This document shows positions 1-9,068 of a stretch of DNA of 64,000 bases, piece by piece (position 1 is the first letter of the stretch; each line of letters starts with the position of its first letter). The notes under the pieces were generated by a model. That model was not told where the DNA came from and did no database searches. It worked only from the letters and a program-made list of their open reading frames with translations. The translations under genes and the position numbers were made by a program. The stretch is from Pseudomonas lalkuanensis (lineage in GTDB: Bacteria; Pseudomonadota; Gammaproteobacteria; Pseudomonadales; Pseudomonadaceae), in assembly GCF_008807375.1 (NCBI RefSeq), contig NZ_CP043311.1, positions 4,196,001 to 4,260,000 of the forward strand. The letters are read 5' to 3'.

Positions 1-1548
1 TGGCAAGGCCTGTCGCACCCGGTGGAGTACGGCGGCCAGGGCCTGCCCATGAGCCTGGGCGCCTTGAAGCAGGAAATGCTCGGCACCGCCAACTGGCCCT
101 TCTCCATGTACCCCGGCCTCTCCCTGGGTGCGATGAACACCCTGATGCAGCACGGCACCGAGGAGCAGAAGCAGACCTACCTGGTACCCCTGACCGAAGG
201 CCGCTGGGGCGGCACCATGTGCCTCACCGAACCCCAGTGCGGCACCGACCTGGGCCAGGTGAAGACCCGTGCCCAGGCCAATCCCGATGGCAGCTATGCC
301 CTGACCGGCACCAAGATCTTCATCTCTTCCGGCGAGCACGACCTGACCGAAAACATCGTGCACATCGTCCTCGCCCGCCTGCCGGACGCGCCCAAGGGCA
401 CCCGTGGCATCTCCCTGTTCATCGTGCCCAAGTTCCTCCCTGCCGACGGGGGGCCCGGTCCGCGCAACGGCGTGAGCTGCGGCGCGCTGGAGAAGAAGAT
501 GGGCATCAAGGCGTCCAGCACCTGCGTGATGAACTTCGACGGCGCCACCGGCTTTCTCATCGGCCCGCCGAACAAGGGCCTGGAATGCATGTTCACCTTC
601 ATGAACAGCGCCCGCATCGGCACCGCCATCCAGGGCGTGGCCACCGCCGAACTGGCTTACCAGGGCGCCCTGGCCTACGCCCGCGAACGCCGCTCGATGC
701 GCGCACTGTCCGGCACCAAGGAGCCCGGATCGGTGGCCGACCCGCTGATGGTCCACGGCGACGTGCGGCGCATGCTGCTGACCCAGAAGGCCGTGGCCGA
801 GGGTGGCCGAGCGCTGGTCTACCTCGCCACCCAGTACGCCGACCGCATGATCGAAGGCATCCTGCACAAGGACGAACGCCAGTACGCCCACTGGGACGAC
901 AAACTTGGCTTCCTCACCCCCATCCTCAAGGGCTGCCTGACCGAACTGGGCCTGGAAAGCGCGAACCTCGGCATGCAGGTGTTCGGCGGCCATGGCTACA
1001 TCCGCGAGCACGGCATGGAGCAGATCGTCCGCGACGCGCGCATCGCCACCCTCTACGAAGGCACCACCGGCATCCAGGCCCTCGACCTGCTGGGCCGCAA
1101 GGTGTTGCTGATGACCCGGGGCAAGGCCGTGCGCGACTTCACCGGCCAGATCGCCCGCTTCGCCGTGGACCTGCTGAAGACCCAACCCGCCATGCGCGGC
1201 CGCGCCCTGGTGTTGCTGAAGCTTGCGGCCGAGTGGAACTGGCTGACCCTGCGCATCGCCCTGCGCGCCCGCAAGGACCGCGACCTGGTAAGCACCGCCA
1301 GCCACGATTTCCTGATGTACTCCGGCTACGCCGCGCTGGCCTATGCCTGGGCCCTCCAGGAGCACGCCGCCCGGCAACGACTGCGCGACGGCGGTGCGGA
1401 ATCAACCGACTTCTACCGCGCCAAGCTGGCCACCAGCGACTTCTACTTCGCCCGCCTGCTCCCCCGCGCCAAGGGACACGCAGCAGCGATGCTGAAGCCG
1501 ACGGGGTCGGTGATGGGGCTGGCGAGTGAGCATTTTGTGTTTGAGTAG
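1..1548 (+). CDS. Acyl-CoA dehydrogenase, large C-terminal-extended type (5'-truncated by window edge)
   Basis: The reading frame is open from base 1 (WQGLSHPVEYGG...), so the N-terminal part lies outside the window. It would oxidise an acyl-CoA to the 2-enoyl-CoA with FAD and pass electrons to ETF in beta-oxidation. Visible are the middle-domain motif MCLTEPQCGTDLG, a following beta-domain segment (LTGTKIFISSGEHD) and, near the C-terminal third, ARIATLYEGTTGIQALDLL, whose Glu matches the usual catalytic base position. The long tail after that motif (about 150 residues) matches the roughly 600-residue FadE-like group rather than the 380-residue short-chain enzymes. Family is clear; chain-length preference cannot be read from sequence. 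Confidence 0.92.
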   Translation, partial: WQGLSHPVEYGGQGLPMSLGALKQEMLGTANWPFSMYPGLSLGAMNTLMQHGTEEQKQTYLVPLTEGRWGGTMCLTEPQCGTDLGQVKTRAQANPDGSYALTGTKIFISSGEHDLTENIVHIVLARLPDAPKGTRGISLFIVPKFLPADGGPGPRNGVSCGALEKKMGIKASSTCVMNFDGATGFLIGPPNKGLECMFTFMNSARIGTAIQGVATAELAYQGALAYARERRSMRALSGTKEPGSVADPLMVHGDVRRMLLTQKAVAEGGRALVYLATQYADRMIEGILHKDERQYAHWDDKLGFLTPILKGCLTELGLESANLGMQVFGGHGYIREHGMEQIVRDARIATLYEGTTGIQALDLLGRKVLLMTRGKAVRDFTGQIARFAVDLLKTQPAMRGRALVLLKLAAEWNWLTLRIALRARKDRDLVSTASHDFLMYSGYAALAYAWALQEHAARQRLRDGGAESTDFYRAKLATSDFYFARLLPRAKGHAAAMLKPTGSVMGLASEHFVFE

Positions 1549-1632
1549 ATCAGGGGAGTCGCGAGGGAATTTCGGACGGTTCCGAAGCTGATTGCATGGA
1601 AGATCGAGTCTTTCCACATGGGAGGAATGGCC

Positions 1633-2016
1633 ATGGAAAGGCTCGAGTTCGCCAGACAGCTCAGGGCAGAGCAGACGGATGCGGAGCGCACGTTATGGCA
1701 TTGCCTACGCAACAGGCAGTTGGCAGGGATGAAGTTTCGGCGACAACAACCGCTGGGGCTGTACTTCGCCGATTTCTACTGTCACGAGTTGAAGCTCGTC
1801 ATTGAGCTCGATGGCGGCCAGCATGTCGACAATGCACAGGACGCCACGCGAGATGCCTGGCTCAATGCGCAGGGGTATCGCGTTCTGCGTTTCTGGAATC
1901 ATGACGTGCTGGGACAGACGGACGTGGTGCTGGAAGCAATCTGGCAGATGATCTCAAAATCGAAGCATGCCGATGCCCCCTCACCCCCGGCCCCTCTCCC
2001 TAAGGGCGAGGGGTGA
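1633..2016 (+). CDS. DUF559 / Vsr-like nuclease-fold protein
   Basis: A protein of about 127 residues of the DUF559 family, related to very-short-patch-repair and restriction-type endonuclease folds. It shows the family pattern ARQLRAEQTDAERTLW at the N-terminus, then KFRRQQPLGLYFADFYC and LVIELDGGQH, which supply the expected acidic and His residues of a PD-(D/E)xK-like centre. I chose the ATG at 1633 because GGAGGA (1621-1626) lies 6-7 bases upstream; ATGs at 1618 and 1627 are less well placed. The last dozen residues (rich in Pro and Gly) are encoded by a REP palindrome, so the protein tail and stop were probably acquired from that element. Biological substrate is unknown. Confidence 0.8.
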   Translation: MERLEFARQLRAEQTDAERTLWHCLRNRQLAGMKFRRQQPLGLYFADFYCHELKLVIELDGGQHVDNAQDATRDAWLNAQGYRVLRFWNHDVLGQTDVVLEAIWQMISKSKHADAPSPPAPLPKGEG

Positions 2017-2111
2017 CTCGGCTGAAACCACGGAGATCCCGACAGCTCCGTACTACCGGCAAGGCACGATCAGTTCCCCTCTCCCTCCGGGAGAGGGGCT
2101 AGGGGTGAGGG
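1978..2111. repeat. Pair of oppositely oriented REP palindromes (CCCCTCTCCC class)
   Basis: Copy A (1978-2013) reads CCCTCACCCCCGG, then the stem CCCCTCTCCC/GGGCGAGGGG. Copy B (2076-2111) reads stem CCCCTCTCCC/GGGAGAGGGG, then CTAGGGGTGAGGG. They are inverted relative to each other, the usual doublet layout, and sit between the convergent 3' ends of the DUF559 gene and the cobalamin operon. They may also help end transcription on both sides. Related copies are at 17776-17806 and 38662-38729. Confidence 0.85.
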
Positions 2112-2115
2112 TTGG

Positions 2116-2850
2116 TCAGGCCAGCGCAATCGCCACCCCCACCAACACCCCCACCTCCACAATCTCCACCATCGCCCCCGCCGTATCCCCGGTCGTCCCC
2201 CCCAGCCGCTGGACGAACCGACCACGCAGCCACGCGAAGACAACCAGCGCCATCACCAACGCAATCCACGCTGCCCAACCGAGCACCAGCATCACCACCG
2301 CCTGCCCACCCAGCCACAGCGGCAGTTCCCGGCGCGGCAGGTATTCGGCCAGCGCCTGGCCAAGGCCGCCCGAACGCACGTAGGGGGTGGTGAGGAAAAG
2401 CAGCGGCAACATGCCGCGCGCCAGCCAGGGGGCCAGTAGCAGGGGCAGCCACTGTCCCGTCTGTAACAGCGCAGCCAGGGCGGCGAACTTGAGCAACAGC
2501 ACCACCACCAGCACGGCCACGGCGATGGGGCCGCTGCGGGGGTCCTTCATGATGGTCAGGGTGCGTTCACGATCGCCGTAGCCACCCACCCAGGCGTCCG
2601 CCGTATCGGCCAGACCGTCCAGATGCAGGCCGCCGGACAATCCCACCCAGAGCGTCAGCAAGAGTGCGGACGACAGCAAGACCGGGCGGCCCTCCAGCAG
2701 CCAGGCGCCCGCCAGCAACAAGGCGCCGATCAGCACACCGACCAGCGGATACCAGAGCAGCGAACGGCCGATCAGCCGTGGCTCCGGCATGCCCGGCAGA
2801 CGCACGGGCAGGCGGGTGAGGAACTGCAGGGCGATCAGCAACGGCGTCAT
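2116..2850 (-). CDS. cobS: Adenosylcobinamide-GDP ribazoletransferase (cobalamin synthase)
   Basis: Integral membrane enzyme (244 residues) that joins adenosylcobinamide-GDP to alpha-ribazole (or its phosphate), the last assembly step of adenosylcobalamin. It is called cobV in the Pseudomonas naming. The N-terminus LLIALQFLTRLPV and the acidic motif GGLHLDGLADTADAW followed by TLTIMKDPRSGPIA are family signatures; the Asp residues bind Mg. Several hydrophobic segments follow. It is the last gene of the operon and its ATG overlaps the cobC stop by four bases, so translation is probably coupled. Confidence 0.95.
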   Translation of the reverse strand: MTPLLIALQFLTRLPVRLPGMPEPRLIGRSLLWYPLVGVLIGALLLAGAWLLEGRPVLLSSALLLTLWVGLSGGLHLDGLADTADAWVGGYGDRERTLTIMKDPRSGPIAVAVLVVVLLLKFAALAALLQTGQWLPLLLAPWLARGMLPLLFLTTPYVRSGGLGQALAEYLPRRELPLWLGGQAVVMLVLGWAAWIALVMALVVFAWLRGRFVQRLGGTTGDTAGAMVEIVEVGVLVGVAIALA

Positions 2851-3413
2851 GGGTGTTCCCGCAGGCCGTGTTCGTCGAAGGCCAGGTGGAACAGCTCGCC
2901 GTGGGCGACCTCCACTTGCATCAACTGGCTACGCGGCAGTTGCCGGGCACGGGCCACCAGGATGCGGATCACCCCGCCGTGGGTGACCAGCAGCACCCGC
3001 TTGCCGGCGAAGCGCGCTCGCAGGCGCTCGCCAGCAGCCAGCACCCGTGTTTCGAAATCCAGCAGGGTTTCACCGTCCGGTGGCGTGTAGCTGTAGGGAT
3101 CGTTCCAGAACAGCCCCAGGCCTTCGGCATGGTCCTCCATGAGCTGCGCCGCGCTACGGCCCTCCCACTGGCCGAAGTGCAACTCGCGCAGGTCGGCCTC
3201 GAAACTCAACGGCAGGCCGAGTCGCGCTTCGAGCTCGCGAGCGAACGCGGCGCAACGCTGCAAGGGCGAGCTCACCAGCACATCCCAGGAGCCCGCACCC
3301 TCGATGCCGGCGCGCATCTGCGCCCAGCCGGTTTCGGTCAGGGCGTCGTCCAGGCTGCCGCGAAAGCCGCCGCCCAGCGCGGTTTCACCGTGGCGCAGGA
3401 GATCGAGCTTCAT
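2847..3413 (-). CDS. cobC: Alpha-ribazole-5'-phosphate phosphatase, histidine phosphatase family
   Basis: A 188-residue histidine-phosphatase (phosphoglycerate-mutase-like) protein. [13 protein letters not shown] at the N-terminus carries the RHG catalytic His, [12 protein letters not shown] holds the conserved Arg, [13 protein letters not shown] the conserved Glu, and [13 protein letters not shown] the second His. In this operon the natural substrate is alpha-ribazole phosphate or adenosylcobalamin 5'-phosphate in nucleotide-loop assembly. It overlaps cobT upstream and cobS downstream by four bases each. Confidence 0.93.
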   Translation of the reverse strand: MKLDLLRHGETALGGGFRGSLDDALTETGWAQMRAGIEGAGSWDVLVSSPLQRCAAFARELEARLGLPLSFEADLRELHFGQWEGRSAAQLMEDHAEGLGLFWNDPYSYTPPDGETLLDFETRVLAAGERLRARFAGKRVLLVTHGGVIRILVARARQLPRSQLMQVEVAHGELFHLAFDEHGLREHP

Positions 3414-4468
3414 GCCGGGCGGTCCGACACGGAAGCTTCGGCGAAGGTGGCCATGCCGCCGTGCAGGTCGCAGGCCAGGCGCAGCAGCGGCAGGGCGATG
3501 GCCGCACCACTGCCTTCACCCAGGCGCAGGCCCAGGTCCAGCAGCGGTTGCGCTTCCAGCGCCGCGAGCACGGCGACATGGCCGGGCTCGGCGGAACGAT
3601 GGGAAAACAGCAGCCATTCGCGGCACGCGGGGTTCAGGCGCACGGCACAGAGCGCCGCCACGCTGCAGATGAAGCCATCCACCAGGGCTGGCAGGCCCAG
3701 TTGGGCGCAGGCGAGGTAGGCGCCGGTCAACGCCGCCACTTCGAAGCCGCCGAGGCGGCGCAGGGTTTCCTGCGGGCTGTCGCATTCCTTGCGGTGCAAG
3801 GCCAGGGCGTGCTCGATCACCAGGATCTTGTGCGCCACGCCCTTGCCATCCAGCCCGGTACCGGGCCCGGCCAGCGCAGTGGCCGGCAGCTCCAGCAGGG
3901 CACAGGCCAGGGCACTGGCGGTGGTGGTGTTGCCGATGCCCATCTCGCCGCCGACATAGAGGTCGGCACCGGCACCCAGCGCACGCTCTACACTCGAACG
4001 CCCCGCCTGCAGGGCGATCAGGCACTGGGCGGCGGTCATCGCCGGCTCACGGGCGAAGTTCGCCGTACCGGCCCCGACCTGCAGGTGCAGCACACCCGGC
4101 AGCGGTTCCAGCGGCAGTGCGGTGCCCAGGTCCACCAGCTCCAGGGTGGCACCGAGGCTCTTGGCCAACACGCTGATGGCGGCGCCGCCACGGACGAAGT
4201 TGCGCAGCATCTCGCCGGTCACGGCCTGCGGGTAGGCGGACACACCCTCTTCCACCACGCCGTGGTCACCCGCGAACACGGCGAACCAGGGGCGGTCGAT
4301 GGCGGGGCGTTCACGCCCTTGCTGGGCGGCCAGGACGATGGCCAGGTCTTCCAGCTGCCCGAGGGCGCCACGGGGCTTGGTCAACTGGTCCTGGCGAGCC
4401 TGGGCCTTGGCGCGGGCGACCGGATCGAGCGGCTGGCAGGGCGCCTGCCACCAATGCAGTGAAGTCAT
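3410..4468 (-). CDS. cobT: Nicotinate-nucleotide--dimethylbenzimidazole phosphoribosyltransferase
   Basis: A 352-residue enzyme that moves phosphoribose from nicotinate mononucleotide to 5,6-dimethylbenzimidazole, giving alpha-ribazole phosphate, the lower-ligand nucleotide of B12. It is named cobU in P. denitrificans. Family motifs are [17 protein letters not shown] near residue 70, [14 protein letters not shown] in the middle, and the KGVAHKILV region. It works with BluB (which makes the base) and CobC in the same operon. Length and motifs are normal, and it overlaps cobU by four bases. Confidence 0.96.
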   Translation of the reverse strand: MTSLHWWQAPCQPLDPVARAKAQARQDQLTKPRGALGQLEDLAIVLAAQQGRERPAIDRPWFAVFAGDHGVVEEGVSAYPQAVTGEMLRNFVRGGAAISVLAKSLGATLELVDLGTALPLEPLPGVLHLQVGAGTANFAREPAMTAAQCLIALQAGRSSVERALGAGADLYVGGEMGIGNTTTASALACALLELPATALAGPGTGLDGKGVAHKILVIEHALALHRKECDSPQETLRRLGGFEVAALTGAYLACAQLGLPALVDGFICSVAALCAVRLNPACREWLLFSHRSAEPGHVAVLAALEAQPLLDLGLRLGEGSGAAIALPLLRLACDLHGGMATFAEASVSDRPA

Positions 4469-4986
4469 AGGGGGTCTCCCTTGAGAATCATGGGCAGGCC
4501 GGCAACGGTGAAGATCACTCGTTCGCTGCGTTCGGCCAGGGCCTGGTGCAGCCAGCCGGCTTCGTCGACATAGCGACGGGTCAGCTCGCCCAGGGGCACG
4601 ACGCCCAGGCCGGTTTCATTGCTGACCAGCAGCACGCGGCCGGGCAGCGCGGCGATGCAGCCGAGCAGCGCCTCGCGTTCTTCGTCCAGCCGCGCCGGGT
4701 CGTCCAGCATCAGCAGGTTGGTCAGCCAGAGAGTCAGGCAGTCCACCAGCAGGCAGGTGTCGGCGGCGGCGTGCTCGCGCAGCACGCGGGCGAGCTCCAC
4801 TGGTTCCTCCACCAGGCCCCAGTGCGCCGGGCGGCGGGCGCGGTGATGGGCCACCCGCGCGGTCATTTCGCCATCCAGCGGCTGGCTGGTGGCGATATAG
4901 ACGACCTTCAGGCCGCTTTCAGCCGCCAGCTTTTCTGCCAGCCGGCTCTTGCCGGAGCGGGCGCCGCCGAGGATGAGTTCAGGCAT
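4465..4986 (-). CDS. cobU: Adenosylcobinamide kinase / adenosylcobinamide-phosphate guanylyltransferase
   Basis: A 173-residue bifunctional enzyme (cobP in the Pseudomonas naming) that phosphorylates adenosylcobinamide and then adds GMP. The P-loop [12 protein letters not shown] is at residues 6-17. [20 protein letters not shown] contains the His region that accepts GMP, and [14 protein letters not shown] is the family's Walker-B-like region. The ATG at 4986 gives the family's short N-terminus (MPELILGG); an in-frame ATG nine codons earlier adds residues not seen in the family. The stop overlaps the cobT start by four bases, and a REP hairpin separates this gene from cobQ. Confidence 0.95.
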   Translation of the reverse strand: MPELILGGARSGKSRLAEKLAAESGLKVVYIATSQPLDGEMTARVAHHRARRPAHWGLVEEPVELARVLREHAAADTCLLVDCLTLWLTNLLMLDDPARLDEEREALLGCIAALPGRVLLVSNETGLGVVPLGELTRRYVDEAGWLHQALAERSERVIFTVAGLPMILKGDPL

Positions 4987-5017
4987 CGGTAAACCTCGTG
5001 GTTCGTAAGGCACGCCC

Positions 5018-5077
5018 GTAGGAGCCAGCTTGCTGGCGAAGGGTGGTCCGAAGGTTCGCCAGCAAGCTGGCTCCTAC
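5018..5077. repeat. REP doublet, GTAGGAGC-N-GCTCCTAC class
   Basis: A 23-base arm (5018-5040, beginning GTAGGAGCCAGC) and its exact reverse complement (5055-5077) are separated by 14 bases. This is the common Pseudomonas REP class, also present at 34245-34309. It sits in the operon between cobQ and cobU, and the CTAC at its right end supplies the TAG stop codon of cobQ. As RNA it would form a very stable hairpin that could lower expression of the downstream cobU-cobT-cobC-cobS genes. Confidence 0.93.
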
Positions 5078-6531
5078 AGAGAGAGTCCGCACAGTGATCG
5101 CAGCCTCCCTGTATCCAGGTGCTGCTCCACCTGGTCGGCCAGACGATCGATGTCGCGTTCGCGCAGGGCGTGGTAGTCCACCGACTGCACGACGGAAAGT
5201 CCGGCCCAACGGAGAATGGCGGCAGTGGCGCCGGACGATTCGAACAGGCCATGCAGGTAGGTGCCCATGACCTGGCCATCTGCGCTTAGCGCGCCGTCGG
5301 CACGGTCGTCGTCCAGCATCACGGCGGGATTTTCCAGGCCCGCACCGGTGGTGACGCCAGCATGGATCTCATAGCCGCTCAATGCCGCGCCGTCCGGCAG
5401 CAGGCGGCCGCTGACGTTGCGCAGCTGCTTCTCCGGCTCCAGCACGGTATCCACGTCCAGCAAGGCGAGACCGGCGCTCTCCCCTGCCGGGCCTTCCAGG
5501 CCGTGGGGGTCGGCAATGCTGCGGCCAAGCATCTGGTAGCCGCCGCAGATGCCCAGCACCTTGCCGCCATAGCGCAGGTGACGCTGCACGGCCTGGTCCC
5601 AGCCGTGTTCACGCAGCCGCGCGAGGTCGGCGCGCACGCTCTTGGAGCCGGGCAGGATGATCAGGTCCGCCGGCGGAATGGGCTGGCCGGGGGCGACGAA
5701 GCTGAGTTGCACCTGCGGATGCAGGCGCAGGGGGTCGAAGTCGGTGTGGTTGCTGATGCGCGGCAGCACCGGCACCGCCACCCGCAGTACATCGCCGGAC
5801 TTGGCGGCCTGGCGCTGGTCGATGGCGTCCTCGGCTTCCAGGTGGAAGTCGGTGAGATAGGGCAGCACGCCCAGCACCGGTTTGCCGGTGCGCTGTTCCA
5901 GCCAGTCCAGCCCCGGCTTGAGCAGCGCGATGTCGCCCCTGAAACGGTTGATGACGAAGCCCTTCACCCGTGCCTGCTCGCTTTCCGAGAGGAGTTCCAG
6001 GGTGCCCACCAGATGGGCGAAGACGCCGCCGCGGTCGATGTCGGCGACCAGGATCACCGGGCAGTCCACTGCCTCGGCGAAGCCCATGTTGGCGATGTCG
6101 TTGGCCCGCAGGTTGATCTCCGCGGGCGAGCCGGCGCCCTCGACCATGACCACGGAATACTGGCTGCAAAGGCGCTGATGGGATTCCAGCACCGCCGCCA
6201 TCGCGACCTTCTTGTAGTCGTGATAGGCGGCGGCATTCATGCTGGTGACGGCGCGGCCATGGATGATCACCTGGGCACCGATATCCGTATTGGGCTTGAG
6301 CAGCACCGGGTTCATGTCGGTGTGCGGCGCCAAGCCGCAAGCCTGGGCCTGAACCGCCTGGGCACGACCGATCTCGCCACCGTCGGCTGTCACCGCGCTG
6401 TTCAGCGCCATGTTCTGCGGTTTGAAGGGCGCCACTGCCAAACCCTGGCGCTTGAGCCAGCGACACAGCGCCGTCACCAGGGTGCTCTTGCCAGCATCGG
6501 AGGTGGTGCCCTGCACCATCAGGGTGTTCAT
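5074..6531 (-). CDS. cobQ: Adenosylcobyric acid synthase (glutamine-hydrolysing)
   Basis: A 485-residue amidotransferase that amidates carboxylates b, d, e and g of adenosylcobyrinate a,c-diamide. The N-terminal dethiobiotin-synthetase-like ATPase has [18 protein letters not shown]. The C-terminal class-I glutaminase domain has the nucleophile in [12 protein letters not shown] and the partner His in [10 protein letters not shown]. Its start overlaps the cobD stop by four bases. Its TAG stop lies inside the end of a REP palindrome, so the last codons may have been reshaped when the repeat arrived. Confidence 0.97.
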   Translation of the reverse strand: MNTLMVQGTTSDAGKSTLVTALCRWLKRQGLAVAPFKPQNMALNSAVTADGGEIGRAQAVQAQACGLAPHTDMNPVLLKPNTDIGAQVIIHGRAVTSMNAAAYHDYKKVAMAAVLESHQRLCSQYSVVMVEGAGSPAEINLRANDIANMGFAEAVDCPVILVADIDRGGVFAHLVGTLELLSESEQARVKGFVINRFRGDIALLKPGLDWLEQRTGKPVLGVLPYLTDFHLEAEDAIDQRQAAKSGDVLRVAVPVLPRISNHTDFDPLRLHPQVQLSFVAPGQPIPPADLIILPGSKSVRADLARLREHGWDQAVQRHLRYGGKVLGICGGYQMLGRSIADPHGLEGPAGESAGLALLDVDTVLEPEKQLRNVSGRLLPDGAALSGYEIHAGVTTGAGLENPAVMLDDDRADGALSADGQVMGTYLHGLFESSGATAAILRWAGLSVVQSVDYHALRERDIDRLADQVEQHLDTGRLRSLCGLSL

Positions 6532-7520
6532 GGACGCTCCTTGGTGTAGTCGATCAGGCCCCGGCCGAGCCGCTCCCAGCCGGCCTCGTCCGGCGGCAGG
6601 CCAAAGCGCAGGCTGGCCGGCGTTTCGAACAGCCGGGTGAGGATGCCGCGAGCGGCGAGGAATTCGTGCAGGGCCTGCGCGTCGTCACGCAGCAGGCGCT
6701 GGAACAACGCCGTGCCGCCACTGGTTGGCAGACCACAGTCGCGCAACAGGCTCTCCAGGCGCTGGCCGTCCCGCAACAGGGCTTCCCGCTGCCGGGCCTG
6801 ACCCGCCTGATCCTGCAGCAGAGCCCTGGCCAGAGCGCGCGCCGGACCGCTCACCGCCCAGGGGCCAAGCCACTCTTCGAGCCGCTGCAGCAGCTGCGGC
6901 TCGGCCAGCACGAAGCCCAGGCGGATACCCGCCAGGCCGAAGAACTTGCCGAAGGAACGCAGCACCACGAGCCCCGGCAACGGGCAATCCCCGGCCAGGC
7001 TTTCCTGCGGCGTGCAGTCCATGAAGGCTTCGTCCACCAGCAGCCAGCCGCCCTTCTCCGCCAGCCGTGCCCGCCACTCCAGCAGGGTCTGCCGGTCAAG
7101 GCGCTGGCCGGTGGGGTTGTTCGGGTTGACCACCAGCAGCACGTCGAATCGTTCCAGTTCGCGCTCGGCGGTTTGTGCATCCAGCGCTTCCAGCTCATGG
7201 CCTTCGCGGCGCCAGGCGTGGGCGTGCTCGGCGTAGCAAGGCGAGATCACCCCTACCCGGCTGCGCTCACGCAGGCGCGGCAGGGCCTGGATCGCCGCCT
7301 GGGAACCGGCCACCGGCAGCAGGGAGGCACAGCCGTAGTAACGCCGGGCCGCCTCTTCCAGTCCGTCTTCCAGTTCGGGCAGGCGCGCCCAGGCGGCTGC
7401 CGGAATGGGTGGCAAGTCCCAGCCATAGGGCGCGATGCCGGTAGAGAGATCGAGCCAGTCGGCCTCGGCTATGCCGTAGTGCCGCGCCGCTGCGCGCAGC
7501 CGTCCGCCATGTTCAAGCAA
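6528..7520 (-). CDS. cobD: L-threonine-O-3-phosphate decarboxylase (PLP-dependent)
   Basis: A 330-residue fold-type-I PLP enzyme that makes (R)-1-amino-2-propanol O-phosphate, the linker attached by CbiB. In the Pseudomonas naming it is cob[14 protein letters not shown] is the aminotransferase Asn motif, LVDEAFMDC holds the Asp that pairs with the pyridine nitrogen, and [15 protein letters not shown] contains the PLP Lys and the phosphate-binding Arg. The gene starts inside the end of cbiB (8-base overlap) and ends in a 4-base overlap with cobQ. Confidence 0.94.
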   Translation of the reverse strand: MLEHGGRLRAAARHYGIAEADWLDLSTGIAPYGWDLPPIPAAAWARLPELEDGLEEAARRYYGCASLLPVAGSQAAIQALPRLRERSRVGVISPCYAEHAHAWRREGHELEALDAQTAERELERFDVLLVVNPNNPTGQRLDRQTLLEWRARLAEKGGWLLVDEAFMDCTPQESLAGDCPLPGLVVLRSFGKFFGLAGIRLGFVLAEPQLLQRLEEWLGPWAVSGPARALARALLQDQAGQARQREALLRDGQRLESLLRDCGLPTSGGTALFQRLLRDDAQALHEFLAARGILTRLFETPASLRFGLPPDEAGWERLGRGLIDYTKERP

Positions 7521-8421
7521 GGAACCAGCCTCCGATGAACAGCGCCGCCAACCAGAGCATCACGCCCTGGCGTACCAGGTCCATGGCGCGGCCGATGTCT
7601 TGTGCCCGCGCCGCCGGCCCTTCGCCCAGCACCGGTCGTTGATGCAGCTCGCCGTGATAGACGGCAGGCCCCCCCAGGGCCACGCCCAGGGCGCCGGCGC
7701 CGGCGGCCATCACCGGACCGGCGTTGGGGCTGTCCCACTGCGGGGCCTGTTGGCGCCAGCAGCGCAGGGCCAGGGCGGTCTTGCCGAGCAGCGCGTAGGT
7801 CAGCGCCACCAGACGGGCCGGGATGTAGTTGAGCACGTCGTCGATGCGCGCCGCCGCCCAGCCGAAGCGCTCGAAACGCTCATTGCGGTAGCCCCACATG
7901 GCGTCGAGGGTATTGGACAGGCGATAGAGCACCACGCCCGGGGCTCCGGCCACGGCGAACCAGAAAAGCGCGGCGAACACCGCATCGCTGCCGTTCTCCA
8001 GCACCGACTCGGTGGCGGCGCGGGCCACGGCGGATTCATCCAGCTCGCGGGTTTCGCGGCTGACCATGTAACCCACGCGCTTGCGTGCTTCCGGCAGGTC
8101 ACCCATTTGCAGGGCGTTGGCCACGGGCTCGGCATGTTCGTTGAGGCTGCGCAGGCCGATCGCGGCGTAGAGGGCGATCACCCCCACCAGCCAGCCAATG
8201 TAAGGCAGCTCCGAGAGCAGCCAGGCGCCGAACGTCAACGGCAGCACCGCCAGCACCCAGGCGCTCACGCCATGGCTGCGCCAGCCACGGCCGCCCGGAT
8301 TGAAGCGGCGCTCCAGGCGGTTGGCGAACTTGCCGAAGGCCACCAGTGGGTGCCAGCCCTTCGGCTCGCCGAGCAGGGCGTCCAGCGCCACCGCCCCCAG
8401 GGTGAACAGTCCCAGGCTCAT
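7513..8421 (-). CDS. cbiB: Adenosylcobinamide-phosphate synthase
   Basis: A 302-residue membrane protein (cobD in the Pseudomonas naming) that attaches aminopropanol phosphate to adenosylcobyric acid. The family N-terminus [20 protein letters not shown] is present, followed by hydrophobic helices and the [18 protein letters not shown] and [13 protein letters not shown] regions. I prefer the ATG at 8421, which gives a 4-base overlap with the bluB stop as at most junctions here; an in-frame ATG lies five codons upstream at 8436. Confidence 0.94.
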   Translation of the reverse strand: MSLGLFTLGAVALDALLGEPKGWHPLVAFGKFANRLERRFNPGGRGWRSHGVSAWVLAVLPLTFGAWLLSELPYIGWLVGVIALYAAIGLRSLNEHAEPVANALQMGDLPEARKRVGYMVSRETRELDESAVARAATESVLENGSDAVFAALFWFAVAGAPGVVLYRLSNTLDAMWGYRNERFERFGWAAARIDDVLNYIPARLVALTYALLGKTALALRCWRQQAPQWDSPNAGPVMAAGAGALGVALGGPAVYHGELHQRPVLGEGPAARAQDIGRAMDLVRQGVMLWLAALFIGGWFLA

Positions 8422-9068
8422 GGACGCTGCCCCCATTGGTTCTCGAAGACCAGCTCGGCCAGCGCACGCGGCTGGGCCCAGCCTTCGAGCGCGAGCATGG
8501 GCGCCGGGTAGAAACCGGTCACCGGCCCCAGGCAGAGCACGGCGAGCGGCTTGCTGCCCTCGGGCATCCCCAGCAGTTCGGCCAGGGCCTCAGGATCGAA
8601 CAGCGACACCCAGCCCATCCCCAGGCCTTCGGCGCGGGCCGCCAGCCAGAGGTTCTGGATGGCGCAGGAAAGCGACGCAAGGTCCATTTCCGGCAGGGTG
8701 CGGCGGCCGAACACGTGGGCTTCGCGGCCATCCATCAGGGCCGCCACCAGCAGTACGGCGCAGTCGCGGATGCCTTCCACCTTGAGCCGCATGAATTCGT
8801 CGGAGCGTTCGCCCAGGGCTTCGGCGGTGCGTACCCGCTCGGCTTCCACCAGGGCGTGGATACTTTCCCGCAGCTCATTGGCGGTGACGCGGATAAAACG
8901 CCAGGGCTGCATCAGGCCGACGCTGGGCGCCTGGTGGGCCGCCTCCAGCAAGCGCGCAAGCAGCTCGGGGGCTACCTCGCCGCCGCTGAAGTGGCGCATG
9001 TCGCGGCGCTCGGTGATGGCCCGGTAGACCGCCGCGCGCTCATCAAGGCTGAAGGCGTGTTCGCTCAT
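8418..9068 (-). CDS. bluB: 5,6-dimethylbenzimidazole synthase (flavin destructase)
   Basis: A 216-residue nitroreductase-fold protein matching BluB, which cleaves reduced FMN with oxygen to form dimethylbenzimidazole, the B12 lower ligand. [13 protein letters not shown] near the N-terminus and [15 protein letters not shown] are BluB-type flavin contacts, and [20 protein letters not shown] is a typical C-terminal motif. Its place in the cob operon, upstream of cobT, supports DMB synthesis rather than a general nitroreductase. It implies that the strain makes its own lower ligand aerobically. Confidence 0.93.
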   Translation of the reverse strand: MSEHAFSLDERAAVYRAITERRDMRHFSGGEVAPELLARLLEAAHQAPSVGLMQPWRFIRVTANELRESIHALVEAERVRTAEALGERSDEFMRLKVEGIRDCAVLLVAALMDGREAHVFGRRTLPEMDLASLSCAIQNLWLAARAEGLGMGWVSLFDPEALAELLGMPEGSKPLAVLCLGPVTGFYPAPMLALEGWAQPRALAELVFENQWGQRP

